This document shows positions 1-5,618 of a stretch of DNA of 5,873 nucleotides, piece by piece (within the stretch, counting starts at the first letter, position 1; each line of letters starts with the position of its first letter). Source of the DNA: Deltaproteobacteria bacterium. Its GTDB lineage: Bacteria; Desulfobacterota; Dissulfuribacteria; Dissulfuribacterales; UBA3076. The notes beneath the pieces were generated by a model. The model had not been told where the DNA came from, searched no databases, and saw only the letters and a program-made list of their open reading frames with translations. Both the position numbers and the translations under genes were made by a program. The stretch spans positions 1-5,873 of the forward strand of contig JALTHV010000393.1 in assembly GCA_027004315.1 (NCBI GenBank), read 5' to 3'.

Positions 1-735
1 TCTCTATTTGCAGGTATTGCCGTATTTTCTGTCCTGGGATTTATGGCCAAGACGCAAAATAAGGCCATTTCCGAAGTTGTCTCTCAGAGCATAGGCCTTG
101 CATTCGTTGCCTATCCCAAGGCCATCGGCCTTATGCCTGGGGGAAGATTTTTCGGGGCGATCTTCTTTCTCTGCCTGGTTGTAGCAGGGCTCTCATCATC
201 AATATCGATAATCGAGGCCTTTCTCTCTGCAATGATTGACAAGTTTGGTTTTAGAAGGGAGGCCCTCATCACCCTTCTATCAATGCTGGGCTTTTTATGT
301 TCAATAATCTTTACTACCCAGGCCGGTCTCCTCTGGCTGGATATTGTGGATCACTTTATTACTCACTATGGCCTTGTTGTGGTAGGCATTGCTGAGTGTC
401 TCCTTGTTGGCTGGTTTTTCGACATCAAGGCCCTGAGAAGACACATCAACTCTATCTCTTCTATGAAATTAGGTAGTTACTGGGATATAGCCATCAAATA
501 CTTTATTCCGTTTGTGCTGGGGGCTATTCTTATTGGAGATCTCTACACCGAGGTCAGGCGACCTTATGGAGGATATTCCTGGGCATCCATTATCCTGATC
601 GGATGGAACTGGTTATTTCTCACTATTATTCTTGCCGTTGTCTTTGCCTCAAGACCATGGAGGACTGGTTATGAAAGGACCCTGGGGAGGGGTGTAAAAC
701 AGGGTAATGCAGATGACCCAAATCCCCCTTGCTGA
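1..735 (+). CDS. Sodium-dependent transporter, NSS (SNF) family, C-terminal part (5' end outside window)
   Basis: This is an integral membrane Na+-coupled symporter fragment that would import an amino acid or similar small molecule; the substrate cannot be read from this part. The frame is open from base 1, so the start codon lies upstream; the internal ATG at 43 is not a credible start because homologous-looking sequence precedes it. The stretch AGLSSSIS (about bases 187-210) corresponds to the TM8 motif AGLTSSIA of LeuT, whose Ala/Thr/Ser residues bind the second sodium ion. Before it comes a helix ending VLGFMA and the loop YPKAIGLMPGG. Four further hydrophobic helices follow, roughly at bases 260-345, 370-425, 490-545 and 575-655, matching TM9-TM12. 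The polar tail ends in NPPC. The last 23 bases overlap rarA in another frame, which suggests translational coupling. Family assignment is secure; the substrate is unknown. Confidence 0.88.
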   Translation, partial: SLFAGIAVFSVLGFMAKTQNKAISEVVSQSIGLAFVAYPKAIGLMPGGRFFGAIFFLCLVVAGLSSSISIIEAFLSAMIDKFGFRREALITLLSMLGFLCSIIFTTQAGLLWLDIVDHFITHYGLVVVGIAECLLVGWFFDIKALRRHINSISSMKLGSYWDIAIKYFIPFVLGAILIGDLYTEVRRPYGGYSWASIILIGWNWLFLTIILAVVFASRPWRTGYERTLGRGVKQGNADDPNPPC

Positions 736-2041
736 GCGGCTCAGACCGCGTGATCTCGATGAATTCGTAGGACAGCCCCATCTTCTAGGTAAGGGCAAGA
801 TCCTGAATATCCTCCTGGCCCAGGGGGCCATCCCATCACTGATCCTGTGGGGACCTCCAGGATGTGGAAAGACCACCCTTGCCAGGATCTTTGCACGGAG
901 ACTGGAGGCCAATTTTGTGTCCTTTTCCGCCGTCCTTTCAGGAGTAAAGGAACTCAGGGCCGTCATAGAGGAGGCAAAGGAAAATAAGAGGTATGCTGGG
1001 CCAGCTACCATCTTATTTGTTGATGAGATACACCGGTTCAACAAGGCCCAACAGGATGCATTTCTTCCCCATGTAGAAACGGGCCTTATTACCCTGATCG
1101 GTGCCACTACAGAGAATCCCTCTTTTGAGATCGTCTCCCCCTTACTCTCAAGGTGCAAGGTCTTGGTCCTCAAGCCCTTAGATAAGACAGCCCTTGAAAC
1201 TTTGGTGAAGAAGGCACTTATCGACAGAGAAAGAGGTCTGGGAAGACTCGAGCTCTCTATTGAGGCCAAGGCAGAAGAGATCCTGATCCAGCGTTCAGAT
1301 GGTGATGGCAGGACCCTTTTCAATAATCTTGAAGTTGCAGCAGAACTCGCCGTATCTGCCAGGCCTGAAGGCAAGGGTGCCACCATCACTGCAGCTATAG
1401 TGGAAGAGGGCATACAACAGAAGGCCCTCCGGTATGACAGGGCCGGGGAAGAACACTACAACCTGATATCTGCATTCCATAAGAGTCTCAGGGGCAGCGA
1501 TCCTGATGCAGCCCTTTACTGGATGGCCCGGATGCTGGCTGCAGGTGAGGACCCCCACTATATTGCGCGGAGGATAGTCCGTTTTGCCTCAGAAGATGTG
1601 GGAAATGCAGATCCCCATGCCCTGACACTGGCAATCAATGCCTTAAAGGCCTTTGATTTCCTCGGCCCTCCAGAGGGAGAACTGGCCTTGGCCCAGGCCG
1701 CGCTCTACCTGGCCACGGCACCCAAGAGCAATGCAGTCTATGCGGCCTTTGGAAAGGCCCAGGCCGATGCCAGGAAATTTGGCACAGTCCCTGTACCGAT
1801 GCATATCAGAAATGCCCCTACCAAGCTCATGAAGGAGATTGGATATGGGAAAGGATACCGATATGCCCATGACTATCCAGAGGGCATTGCAGACCAGGAG
1901 TACATGCCCACTGAACTCAGAGGGCATATCTATTATGAACCAACAACCCGTGGATACGAACGTATTATCAAGGAACGGCTGGACAAATGGAGAAAAATAC
2001 TGGCCCGGAGGAAGGCCCGAAGAGGTCCAATTCCTCCTTGA
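713..2041 (+). CDS. rarA: Replication-associated recombination protein A (RarA/MgsA), AAA+ ATPase
   Basis: RarA is a cytoplasmic clamp-loader-like ATPase that acts at stalled or damaged replication forks. Numbering from the ATG at 713 (442 aa), the order is: N-terminal box PLAERLRPRDLDEFVGQ; Walker A GPPGCGKT (47-54); Walker B ILFVDEIHRFN with catalytic D104/E105; sensor 1 GATTENPSFE (130-139); a probable arginine finger in LLSRC (R147). The tetramerisation and MgsA C-terminal regions follow, with SDPDAALYWMARML, AFDFLGPPEGELAL and a conserved end containing GYGKGYRYAHDYP. Length is close to the E. coli protein (447 aa), so the gene is complete. Start choice: an in-frame stop at 695-697 limits the start to 707 or 713; AGGG at 701-704 is 8 nt from 713 but only 2 nt from 707, which favours 713. 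The start overlaps the upstream transporter gene and the stop is embedded in the tRNA promoter. Base composition is GC-rich (39 of 60 bases at 1681-1740). Confidence 0.96.
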   Translation: MTQIPLAERLRPRDLDEFVGQPHLLGKGKILNILLAQGAIPSLILWGPPGCGKTTLARIFARRLEANFVSFSAVLSGVKELRAVIEEAKENKRYAGPATILFVDEIHRFNKAQQDAFLPHVETGLITLIGATTENPSFEIVSPLLSRCKVLVLKPLDKTALETLVKKALIDRERGLGRLELSIEAKAEEILIQRSDGDGRTLFNNLEVAAELAVSARPEGKGATITAAIVEEGIQQKALRYDRAGEEHYNLISAFHKSLRGSDPDAALYWMARMLAAGEDPHYIARRIVRFASEDVGNADPHALTLAINALKAFDFLGPPEGELALAQAALYLATAPKSNAVYAAFGKAQADARKFGTVPVPMHIRNAPTKLMKEIGYGKGYRYAHDYPEGIADQEYMPTELRGHIYYEPTTRGYERIIKERLDKWRKILARRKARRGPIPP

Positions 2042-2065
2042 CAATCCTAAGTCTAGGAATATAAT
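2038..2065 (+). promoter_or_regulatory. Consensus sigma70 promoter for the tRNA gene
   Basis: A perfect -35 hexamer TTGACA (2038-2043) and a perfect -10 hexamer TATAAT (2060-2065) are separated by 16 bp. The expected transcription start is near 2072, about 14 nt before the tRNA. The -35 box contains the rarA stop codon (TGA at 2039-2041), so the promoter is fused to the end of the coding sequence. Strong promoters are usual for stable RNA genes. Transcription leaking past the downstream terminator could also feed the zinc-ribbon gene. Confidence 0.88.
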
Positions 2066-2085
2066 TATCAATTTGTTTAATTAAG

Positions 2086-2159
2086 GGGCCCATAGCTCAG
2101 CTGGCCAGAGCCACCGGCTCATAACCGGTTGGTCCCAGGTTCGAATCCTGGTGGGCCCA
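2086..2159 (+). tRNA. tRNA with anticodon CAT (probable tRNA-Ile2; elongator tRNA-Met is the alternative)
   Basis: The full cloverleaf can be drawn. The acceptor stem is GGGCCCA (2086-2092) with TGGGCCC (2152-2158) and discriminator A2159. The D stem is GCTC/GAGC (2095-2098, 2108-2111). The anticodon stem is ACCGG/CCGGT (2113-2117, 2125-2129) around the loop CTCATAA, giving anticodon CAT at 2120-2122. There is a 5-nt variable loop, and the T stem is CCAGG/CCTGG with loop TTCGAAT. CCA is not encoded. Acceptor positions 4 and 5 are C (pairs C4-G69 and C5-G68), which are described determinants for the lysidine synthase TilS, so the transcript is probably modified to read AUA as isoleucine. The initiator-type mismatch at position 1-72 is absent. 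The gene has its own strong promoter and a terminator about 100 nt downstream. Confidence 0.95.
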
Positions 2160-2257
2160 ATATGGCAAGAGATGTGTGGATTGTAGGGATCTTATCTATA
2201 TATTTTGCCTATTTTAACAGATATAAAATCAGATCAGACTGGATAGTGGCAAGCAGG

Positions 2258-2293
2258 AGGTGCAACGTAATAGAGTTGCACCTTTTTTGTTTT
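2258..2293 (+). terminator. Intrinsic terminator after the tRNA
   Basis: A perfect 9-bp stem AGGTGCAAC (2258-2266) / GTTGCACCT (2275-2283) with an 8-nt loop is followed directly by TTTTTGTTTT (2284-2293). It most simply ends the tRNA transcript. It lies only 10 nt before the Shine-Dalgarno of the zinc-ribbon gene, so that gene depends on readthrough or on a promoter upstream of the hairpin; a TAAAAT box at 2224-2229 is the best -10 seen but has no good -35. Confidence 0.88.
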
Positions 2294-2302
2294 AAGGCCT
2301 CA

Positions 2303-2309
2303 AAAGGAG
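2303..2309 (+). promoter_or_regulatory. Ribosome binding site that fixes the TTG start of the zinc-ribbon gene
   Basis: AAAGGAG is followed by six bases (CAAAAA) and then TTG at 2316. The protein family N-terminus (MNPELAILVRLQGIDLEI) starts exactly here, so the non-ATG start is well supported. Confidence 0.85.
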
Positions 2310-2315
2310 CAAAAA

Positions 2316-3032
2316 TTGAACCCAGAACTTGCAATTCTAGTACGATTACAGGGAATAGATCTCGAAATTCGTAAATTTAATCAGCAAAAGGCCTCTCTGC
2401 CCAGGCGATTCAATGCCATTCAAGAGCAGCTTTTATCCAAAGAGGCGGAACGTGATAAACTCAAGGATCGATTGTCTGAGATACAGAAAAGGAAAGTAGA
2501 TATAGAAGATGAATTTGAATTAGAGAATACACGCCTTGGCAAATCTCAGAAAAAAATTTCCTCTGTAAAGACCAATAGGGAGTATACTGCCCTGCAGAAA
2601 GAGATTAATGAAATAAAAAAGGCCAATACATCCAGAGAGGATGAACTCCTGGTTATCATGGAAGAAATCGCCTCTCTGCAGGAAGAGATCAAGGCAAAGA
2701 AGAAAGAGATTACACAAAGTCGCAGAGAGATGAAGGCAGAACAGAAACGTATCGAAGAGTTAGGGGCCGAAATGGATACAAAGATTGCCGCCCTGACTAA
2801 AGATAGAGATGCAGTATCCCAGGAGGTAAGGCCTGATCTGCTATCTAAGTACAACTTTATAAAGGATAAAAGGGGTGGCGTTGCTGTGGCAGCAGTGAGT
2901 GAAGGGGCCTGTTGTGCCTGTAATATGAATATCCCACCGCAGCTTTATAATGAGCTACTGAAGGAAGAGAAAATTTTTACTTGTCCTTCGTGTCAACGTT
3001 TGATATATGCATTAAAGGTAGATAAGAAATAA
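2316..3032 (+). CDS. Coiled-coil protein with C4-type zinc ribbon (zf-RING_7 / DUF164 family)
   Basis: This is a 238-residue cytoplasmic protein of a widespread family whose biochemical role is not settled; some members have been proposed to bind nucleic acid or assist protein assembly. Residues about 14-172 are highly charged heptad-like sequence typical of a long antiparallel coiled coil, with the family signature VKTNREYTALQKEI at 84-97. The C-terminal zinc ribbon uses C199/C202 (in CCAC, followed by NMNIPPQ) and C223/C226 (TCPSCQRLIY), so all four ligands are present. The start is TTG at 2316, supported by the strong Shine-Dalgarno AAAGGAG (2303-2309) six bases upstream; no ATG at the right place competes. 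The stop is 10 nt before rnpB, so the RNase P RNA is either co-transcribed or driven from a promoter inside this gene. Family assignment is secure; function is open. Confidence 0.93.
   Translation: MNPELAILVRLQGIDLEIRKFNQQKASLPRRFNAIQEQLLSKEAERDKLKDRLSEIQKRKVDIEDEFELENTRLGKSQKKISSVKTNREYTALQKEINEIKKANTSREDELLVIMEEIASLQEEIKAKKKEITQSRREMKAEQKRIEELGAEMDTKIAALTKDRDAVSQEVRPDLLSKYNFIKDKRGGVAVAAVSEGACCACNMNIPPQLYNELLKEEKIFTCPSCQRLIYALKVDKK
2981..3009 (+). promoter_or_regulatory. Possible rnpB promoter inside the zinc-ribbon coding sequence
   Basis: TTGTCC (2981-2986) and TATATG (3004-3009) are 17 bp apart, each matching 4 of 6 consensus positions; the start would fall near 3015, about 28 nt before the RNA. 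A second reading uses TTGATA (3000-3005) with a poor -10 TAAGAA at 3023-3028, starting nearer 3035. Both are weak; RNase P RNA could instead be cut out of a longer transcript. Confidence 0.3.
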
Positions 3033-3042
3033 AAAATTTTAT

Positions 3043-3412
3043 GCCGGAGGAGATGGCTGGTGATCGCCGGGCAGATAAGTGCCCGGAGGAAAGTCCGGGC
3101 TCCACAGGGCAGAGTGGTCTGTAACGCAGACCGGAGGCGACTCCAGGGAAAGTGCCACAGAAAATATACCGCCGGGCCTCTGCCCGGTAAGGGTGAAAAG
3201 GTGAGGTAAGGGCTCACCAGCTGCGACGGTGACGTCGCAGGCTTGGTAAACCCCGCTCGGAGCAAGACCAAATAAGGGAGCGCTTGAGAGTGGCCCGCTC
3301 GAGGCTTCCGGGTAGGTTGCATGAGGTGTCGGGCAATCGGCATCCCAGATGAATGATCACCATCCTGGACAATACCAGGAGACAGAACCCGGCTTATAAC
3401 CATCTCGCCGGC
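3043..3412 (+). ncRNA. rnpB: RNase P RNA (bacterial type A)
   Basis: This is the catalytic RNA of ribonuclease P, which removes 5' leaders from tRNA precursors together with the RnpA protein. The 5' strand GCCGGAGGAGATGG (3043-3056) pairs with CCATCTCGCCGGC (3400-3412) to form helix P1 with one or two irregular positions. The universally conserved region CR-I is seen as GAGGAAAGTCCGGGC (about 3086-3100). The P8/P9 region, with AGGGTGAAAAGGTGAGGTAA followed by the closing strand CTCACCAG, lies around 3189-3220. CR-V is seen as AGACAGAACCCGGCTTATA (about 3380-3398), whose pairing with CR-I makes P4. The P10-P12 segment and the GATGAATGATCACC segment near 3349-3362 are as expected. Length of about 370 nt fits type A. 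Exact mature ends are inferred from P1. It follows the zinc-ribbon stop by 10 nt. Confidence 0.97.
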
Positions 3413-3419
3413 CTTTTTT
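3389..3419 (+). terminator. Terminator at the 3' end of rnpB
   Basis: The 3' strand of P1 is followed by CTTTTTT (3413-3419). Either P1 itself or a local hairpin, CCGGC (3389-3393) with GCCGG (3407-3411), provides the stem. The local hairpin would compete with the mature fold, so P1 may be the working stem. Confidence 0.6.
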
Positions 3420-3423
3420 AATC

Positions 3424-3448
3424 TACAGATTTCGCAGATTACACGGAT
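3424..3448 (+). repeat. Direct-repeat-rich sequence, split by the mobile element
   Basis: CAGATT occurs at 3425-3430 and 3436-3441 in the segment acagatttcgcagattacac, continuing into ACACGGAT (3441-3448). If the inserted element and one 8-bp duplication are removed, the site rejoins as cagattACACGGATtacc (ending about 3685). Similar CAGATTACACGGATT-like strings recur in intergenic regions of many bacteria as far as I recall; that is memory, not a search. Confidence 0.4.
3441..3448. repeat. Target site duplication, left copy (ACACGGAT)
   Basis: ACACGGAT directly abuts the GTAAC end of the element at 3449 and is repeated exactly at 3674-3681 on the other side. An 8-bp duplication fits IS66-type insertion. 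Confidence 0.88.
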
Positions 3449-3673
3449 GTAACTTCTCAATAAGTTGGGGCCCCTTTTTTGGTAACCGATCACAGGCAAC
3501 CATTTACATTCCCCCCGGCCAGCGGTAGCTTTTTGAAGGCTTTCAGGAGCATCGCTTGATGCACAAGATCAGGGCACTGCCCATTAATCCGCACTGAAAC
3601 CCTTCAAAAAGCTACCGCTGGCCGGGGACGTGATCGGTTACATCGAAGTTGCCAGGATTTATTGAGAAGTTAC
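3449..3673. mobile_element. Palindromic non-autonomous element (IS66-type MITE), copy 1, 225 bp
   Basis: The ends are perfect 15-bp inverted repeats, GTAACTTCTCAATAA (3449-3463) and TTATTGAGAAGTTAC (3659-3673), flanked by 8-bp direct repeats. Inside lies a second inverted pair, GTAACCGATCAC (3482-3493) and GTGATCGGTTAC (3630-3641). Inside that is a perfect 27-bp inverted repeat (3513-3539 with 3601-3627) around CCGGCCAGCGGTAGC. The centre (3541-3599) is the conserved core, here in the opposite orientation to the other copies, and contains the small hairpin GCATC/GATGC at 3549-3562. A GGGGCCCC palindrome followed by T6 (3467-3480) is unique to this copy. There is no reading frame for a transposase. 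GTAA ends and 8-bp duplications are IS66-family traits. The element fills most of the rnpB-panB gap (3420-3729), where no gene is seen. Confidence 0.85.
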
Positions 3674-3681
3674 ACACGGAT
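3674..3681. repeat. Target site duplication, right copy (ACACGGAT)
   Basis: This exact copy of 3441-3448 immediately follows the TTATTGAGAAGTTAC end of the element. Confidence 0.88.
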
Positions 3682-3715
3682 TACCTTAGTTATTAGAGAT
3701 ATTAAACTTTTTTGA

Positions 3716-3722
3716 AAGAGGT
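3716..3722 (+). promoter_or_regulatory. Ribosome binding site deciding the panB start
   Basis: AAGAGGT lies 7 nt before ATG 3730. The longer in-frame alternative, TTG at 3712, has no Shine-Dalgarno and would place this site inside the coding sequence, so 3730 is preferred. Confidence 0.75.
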
Positions 3723-3729
3723 CCTGAAA

Positions 3730-4551
3730 ATGACAAAAAAAGAGACAAAAAAGCCTGTCACACTCGCTGGGCTGCAGAGGAAAAAGTCCTCAGGCGAAAA
3801 GATTACTATGCTTACGGCCTATGACTATAGCATGGCCAAAATGTTGGATGACTCCGGCTTGGACATAGTGCTGGTGGGTGATTCACTGGGCATGGTAGTA
3901 TTGGGATATGACTCTACTGTGCCCGTCACCATGGAGGAAATGATTCACCACTGCAAGGCAGTCCGGCGTGGAGTTTCCAGGGCCCTGTTGGTAGGGGACA
4001 TGCCATATCTGTCATATCAGGTCTCTAAAAAAGAGGCGGTGAGGAATGCAGGCCGATTCTTCAAGGAAGCTGGCTGCCAGTGTGTCAAGCTGGAAGGTGG
4101 CTCTAACATGGCCTCTACCATCGAGAGAATTGTAAGGGCAGGCATTCCTGTCATGGGGCATATTGGCCTCACTCCTCAGACCGTCACGGCCCTCGGTGGA
4201 TACAGGATACAGGGAAGAGATCCAGAGTCGGCAAAAAGACTCCTCAAAGATGCCAAGGCAGTAGCTGATGCAGGGGCCTTTTCACTGGTCTTGGAATGTA
4301 TCCCGTCTGCCTTGGCAAAGACCATAACAGAAACGATCCCTATCCCCACCATAGGTATTGGATCAGGGCCCCACTGTGACGGTCAGGTCCTTGTAACCAA
4401 CGATTTACTTGGGCTTTTTGAGAAATTTCTCCCAAATTTTGTAAAACGCTATGTGAACCTCGCTCCCATGATCAAAGAGGCCTTAGCCAGTTACATCGAT
4501 GAAGTAGAAAAGGGCATATTCCCTGGTACGGAATATAGCCCAAGGCCTTAA
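3730..4551 (+). CDS. panB: 3-methyl-2-oxobutanoate hydroxymethyltransferase (ketopantoate hydroxymethyltransferase)
   Basis: PanB transfers a hydroxymethyl group from 5,10-methylene-tetrahydrofolate to alpha-ketoisovalerate, giving ketopantoate, the first committed step to pantothenate and CoA; it is a cytoplasmic Mg2+-dependent TIM-barrel enzyme. From ATG 3730 the protein has 273 residues (E. coli 264). TAYDYSMAK (29-37) is the family start motif. VGDSLGM supplies metal ligand D51, and GDMPYLSY supplies D90. KLEGG supplies E122, GHIGLTPQ supplies H144, and LVLECIP (186-192) has E189, matching the E. coli catalytic base Glu181. GIGSGPHCDGQVLV closes the active site and the C-terminus FPGTEYS is typical, so all key residues are present and the gene is intact. 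Its 5' side is only 48 bp from the MITE duplication, so its promoter must be in that gap or in the element. No panC or panD lies in the window. Confidence 0.97.
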   Translation: MTKKETKKPVTLAGLQRKKSSGEKITMLTAYDYSMAKMLDDSGLDIVLVGDSLGMVVLGYDSTVPVTMEEMIHHCKAVRRGVSRALLVGDMPYLSYQVSKKEAVRNAGRFFKEAGCQCVKLEGGSNMASTIERIVRAGIPVMGHIGLTPQTVTALGGYRIQGRDPESAKRLLKDAKAVADAGAFSLVLECIPSALAKTITETIPIPTIGIGSGPHCDGQVLVTNDLLGLFEKFLPNFVKRYVNLAPMIKEALASYIDEVEKGIFPGTEYSPRP

Positions 4552-4599
4552 CCCCACATTATGTAGCAGCCAATGGATGCCCATTATCTTGGCCCTACT

Positions 4600-4607
4600 C
4601 AGACATC
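4600..4607. repeat. Target site duplication, left copy (CAGACATC)
   Basis: CAGACATC abuts the GTAACCG end at 4608 and recurs exactly at 4783-4790. Confidence 0.9.
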
Positions 4608-4782
4608 GTAACCGTTCACACCCCCCTCCTGTTGCAACCGTCTACGTCCCCGGCCAGCAGTAGCATTTTGAAGGGTTTCAGTGCGGATTAATAAGCAGAG
4701 TGCCTTGATCTTGTGCATCAGGCGATGCTCCTGAAACCCTGAAAAAATGCTACCGCTGGCCGGGAGGAATGTGAACGGTTAC
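4608..4782. mobile_element. Palindromic non-autonomous element (IS66-type MITE), copy 2, 175 bp
   Basis: Perfect 13-bp terminal inverted repeats GTAACCGTTCACA (4608-4620) and TGTGAACGGTTAC (4770-4782) lie between 8-bp direct repeats. Inner arms are CCCGGCCAGCAGTAGCATTT (from 4649) and its near-complement ending GCTACCGCTGGCCGGG (to 4764). The core is 4676-4736, starting TTTCAGTGCGGATTAAT and ending GATGCTCCTGAAA. There is no coding frame. It sits between convergent panB and the prenyltransferase-like gene, 56 bp after the panB stop and 12 bp beyond the stop of the minus-strand gene, and is in the same orientation as the repeats at 5619-5873. The 4552-4607 stretch before it holds no gene and no convincing terminator. 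Confidence 0.88.
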
Positions 4783-4790
4783 CAGACATC
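4783..4790. repeat. Target site duplication, right copy (CAGACATC)
   Basis: This exact copy of 4600-4607 follows the right terminal repeat; a T6 run and the stop codon of the minus-strand gene come next. Confidence 0.9.
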
Positions 4791-4794
4791 TTTT

Positions 4795-5592
4795 TTATAG
4801 CTTTTCGTCTTGGGGATATAAGGAATTGAGAATTGATAATCCAGTTATTGCGTGCCACGTTGCATCCAGGAATGGAGCGCCTTTATTTTTTCTGGCAAAT
4901 CCTCCGAATTTGGTCTGGCAGGCAAGGATAAAATTATAGACTCCATGGATATCGATGGGCTTAGAACCAAGCAATGACAATGCCTTGAGACAAAAGTGAC
5001 AGTTTTCAATATACGAAGTCGTGCCAGGATAAAAACCAAACCCTCCATCGCAGGTCTGACATCTTTTTAGCCATGTCGAAAAATGGTCGATATCCAGTGA
5101 TAAATTGTAATACTGTCTTATCACTATTAACATCAATACCTCTCTCGAGGTATATTTATCATTCTGAACAACAATCGTGTTATTAAATGGGAAAGTGAAT
5201 TCTTCATTTATTATATTAAATAACATTATCCCATAATAATAACTATAGATATCATCTCTGATTATCTTTGTAGAATATTCCTCTGCTTTTGTCTTTAATA
5301 TATTCAAATCTATACCTAGTGCCTTACCCAGATATATAAGTTGAAAAATTACCTTCATGTCAAACCATTGTTGGTTCAATAAATACATGATATAATTAAT
5401 AGTCTCATCTGTAAGGATTAATTTTTTTGATATATTTGGGTCAATATCCTCCTGTATCTGTTGTAAAATACTAATAGCATGAAATGTATCTTCAATAGTG
5501 TGTGGGAGAGAAGGAGCTTGAGCAAACCCTCCATCTTCTTTTTTTCGATCACAGATAAATTTTACAACTAGGTCTAAGTCAATCTCTCTCAT
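4795..5592 (-). CDS. Prenyltransferase/squalene-oxidase repeat protein, function unknown
   Basis: This is a 265-residue protein with three repeats of the alpha-alpha barrel type shared by protein prenyltransferase beta subunits and triterpene cyclases: residues 12-43 (KKEDGGFAQAP then TIEDTFHAISIL), 174-208 (CQTCDGGFGFYPG then YIENCHFCLKALSLL) and 221-255 (CQTKFGGFARKNKG then FLDATWHAITGLSIL). The middle, 60-170, is divergent helical sequence. The Asp-Cys-His zinc set of farnesyl/geranylgeranyl transferases and the DxDD motif of cyclases are not seen, so neither activity can be claimed. Four cysteines form C178-x2-C181 and C198-x2-C201. No signal peptide or membrane segment is evident. The start ATG at 5592 has the ribosome site AGAGGTG. 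The gene is much more AT-rich than its neighbours (14 G+C of 60 at 5221-5280) and is bracketed by MITE copies, suggesting acquisition by transfer. It is shorter than a full barrel protein, so it may be a partial barrel. Confidence 0.82.
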   Translation of the reverse strand: MREIDLDLVVKFICDRKKEDGGFAQAPSLPHTIEDTFHAISILQQIQEDIDPNISKKLILTDETINYIMYLLNQQWFDMKVIFQLIYLGKALGIDLNILKTKAEEYSTKIIRDDIYSYYYGIMLFNIINEEFTFPFNNTIVVQNDKYTSREVLMLIVIRQYYNLSLDIDHFSTWLKRCQTCDGGFGFYPGTTSYIENCHFCLKALSLLGSKPIDIHGVYNFILACQTKFGGFARKNKGAPFLDATWHAITGLSILNSLYPQDEKL

Positions 5593-5600
5593 TATAGATT

Positions 5601-5607
5601 CACCTCT
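5601..5607 (-). promoter_or_regulatory. Ribosome binding site of the prenyltransferase-like gene
   Basis: On the minus strand AGAGGTG precedes the ATG at 5592 by 8 nt. Only 11 bp separate it from the GTAAC end of the repeat at 5619, so any promoter must overlap that repeat; no good -35/-10 pair was found. Confidence 0.75.
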
Positions 5608-5618
5608 TCATGTCTAAA

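Noticed and set aside
649..1413. Long minus-strand reading frame opposite rarA
   Set aside because: It is the antisense shadow of a clearly recognisable AAA+ ATPase gene; its translation is low-complexity Ser/Arg-rich and matches no family I know.
1839..2084. Small plus-strand frame at the end of rarA
   Set aside because: It is an out-of-frame shadow of the conserved RarA C-terminus and of the tRNA promoter region.
2160..2257. Riboswitch or T-box leader before the zinc-ribbon gene
   Set aside because: A terminator hairpin is present but no T-box, anti-terminator pairing or known riboswitch core can be recognised in the preceding 100 bases.
2993..3499. Minus-strand reading frame across rnpB
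   Set aside because: It runs antisense through the conserved RNase P RNA and into the mobile element; no ribosome site or recognisable protein.
3482..3641. A separate inserted element defined by GTAACCGATCAC ends
   Set aside because: No direct repeat flanks this inner pair (ctttttg-g versus atcgaagt), so it is treated as an inner layer of the 3449-3673 element rather than an independent insertion.
4569..4593. Hairpin GCCAA/TTGGC as a panB terminator
   Set aside because: The stem is short with mismatched interior and no T-run follows; not supportable as an intrinsic terminator.
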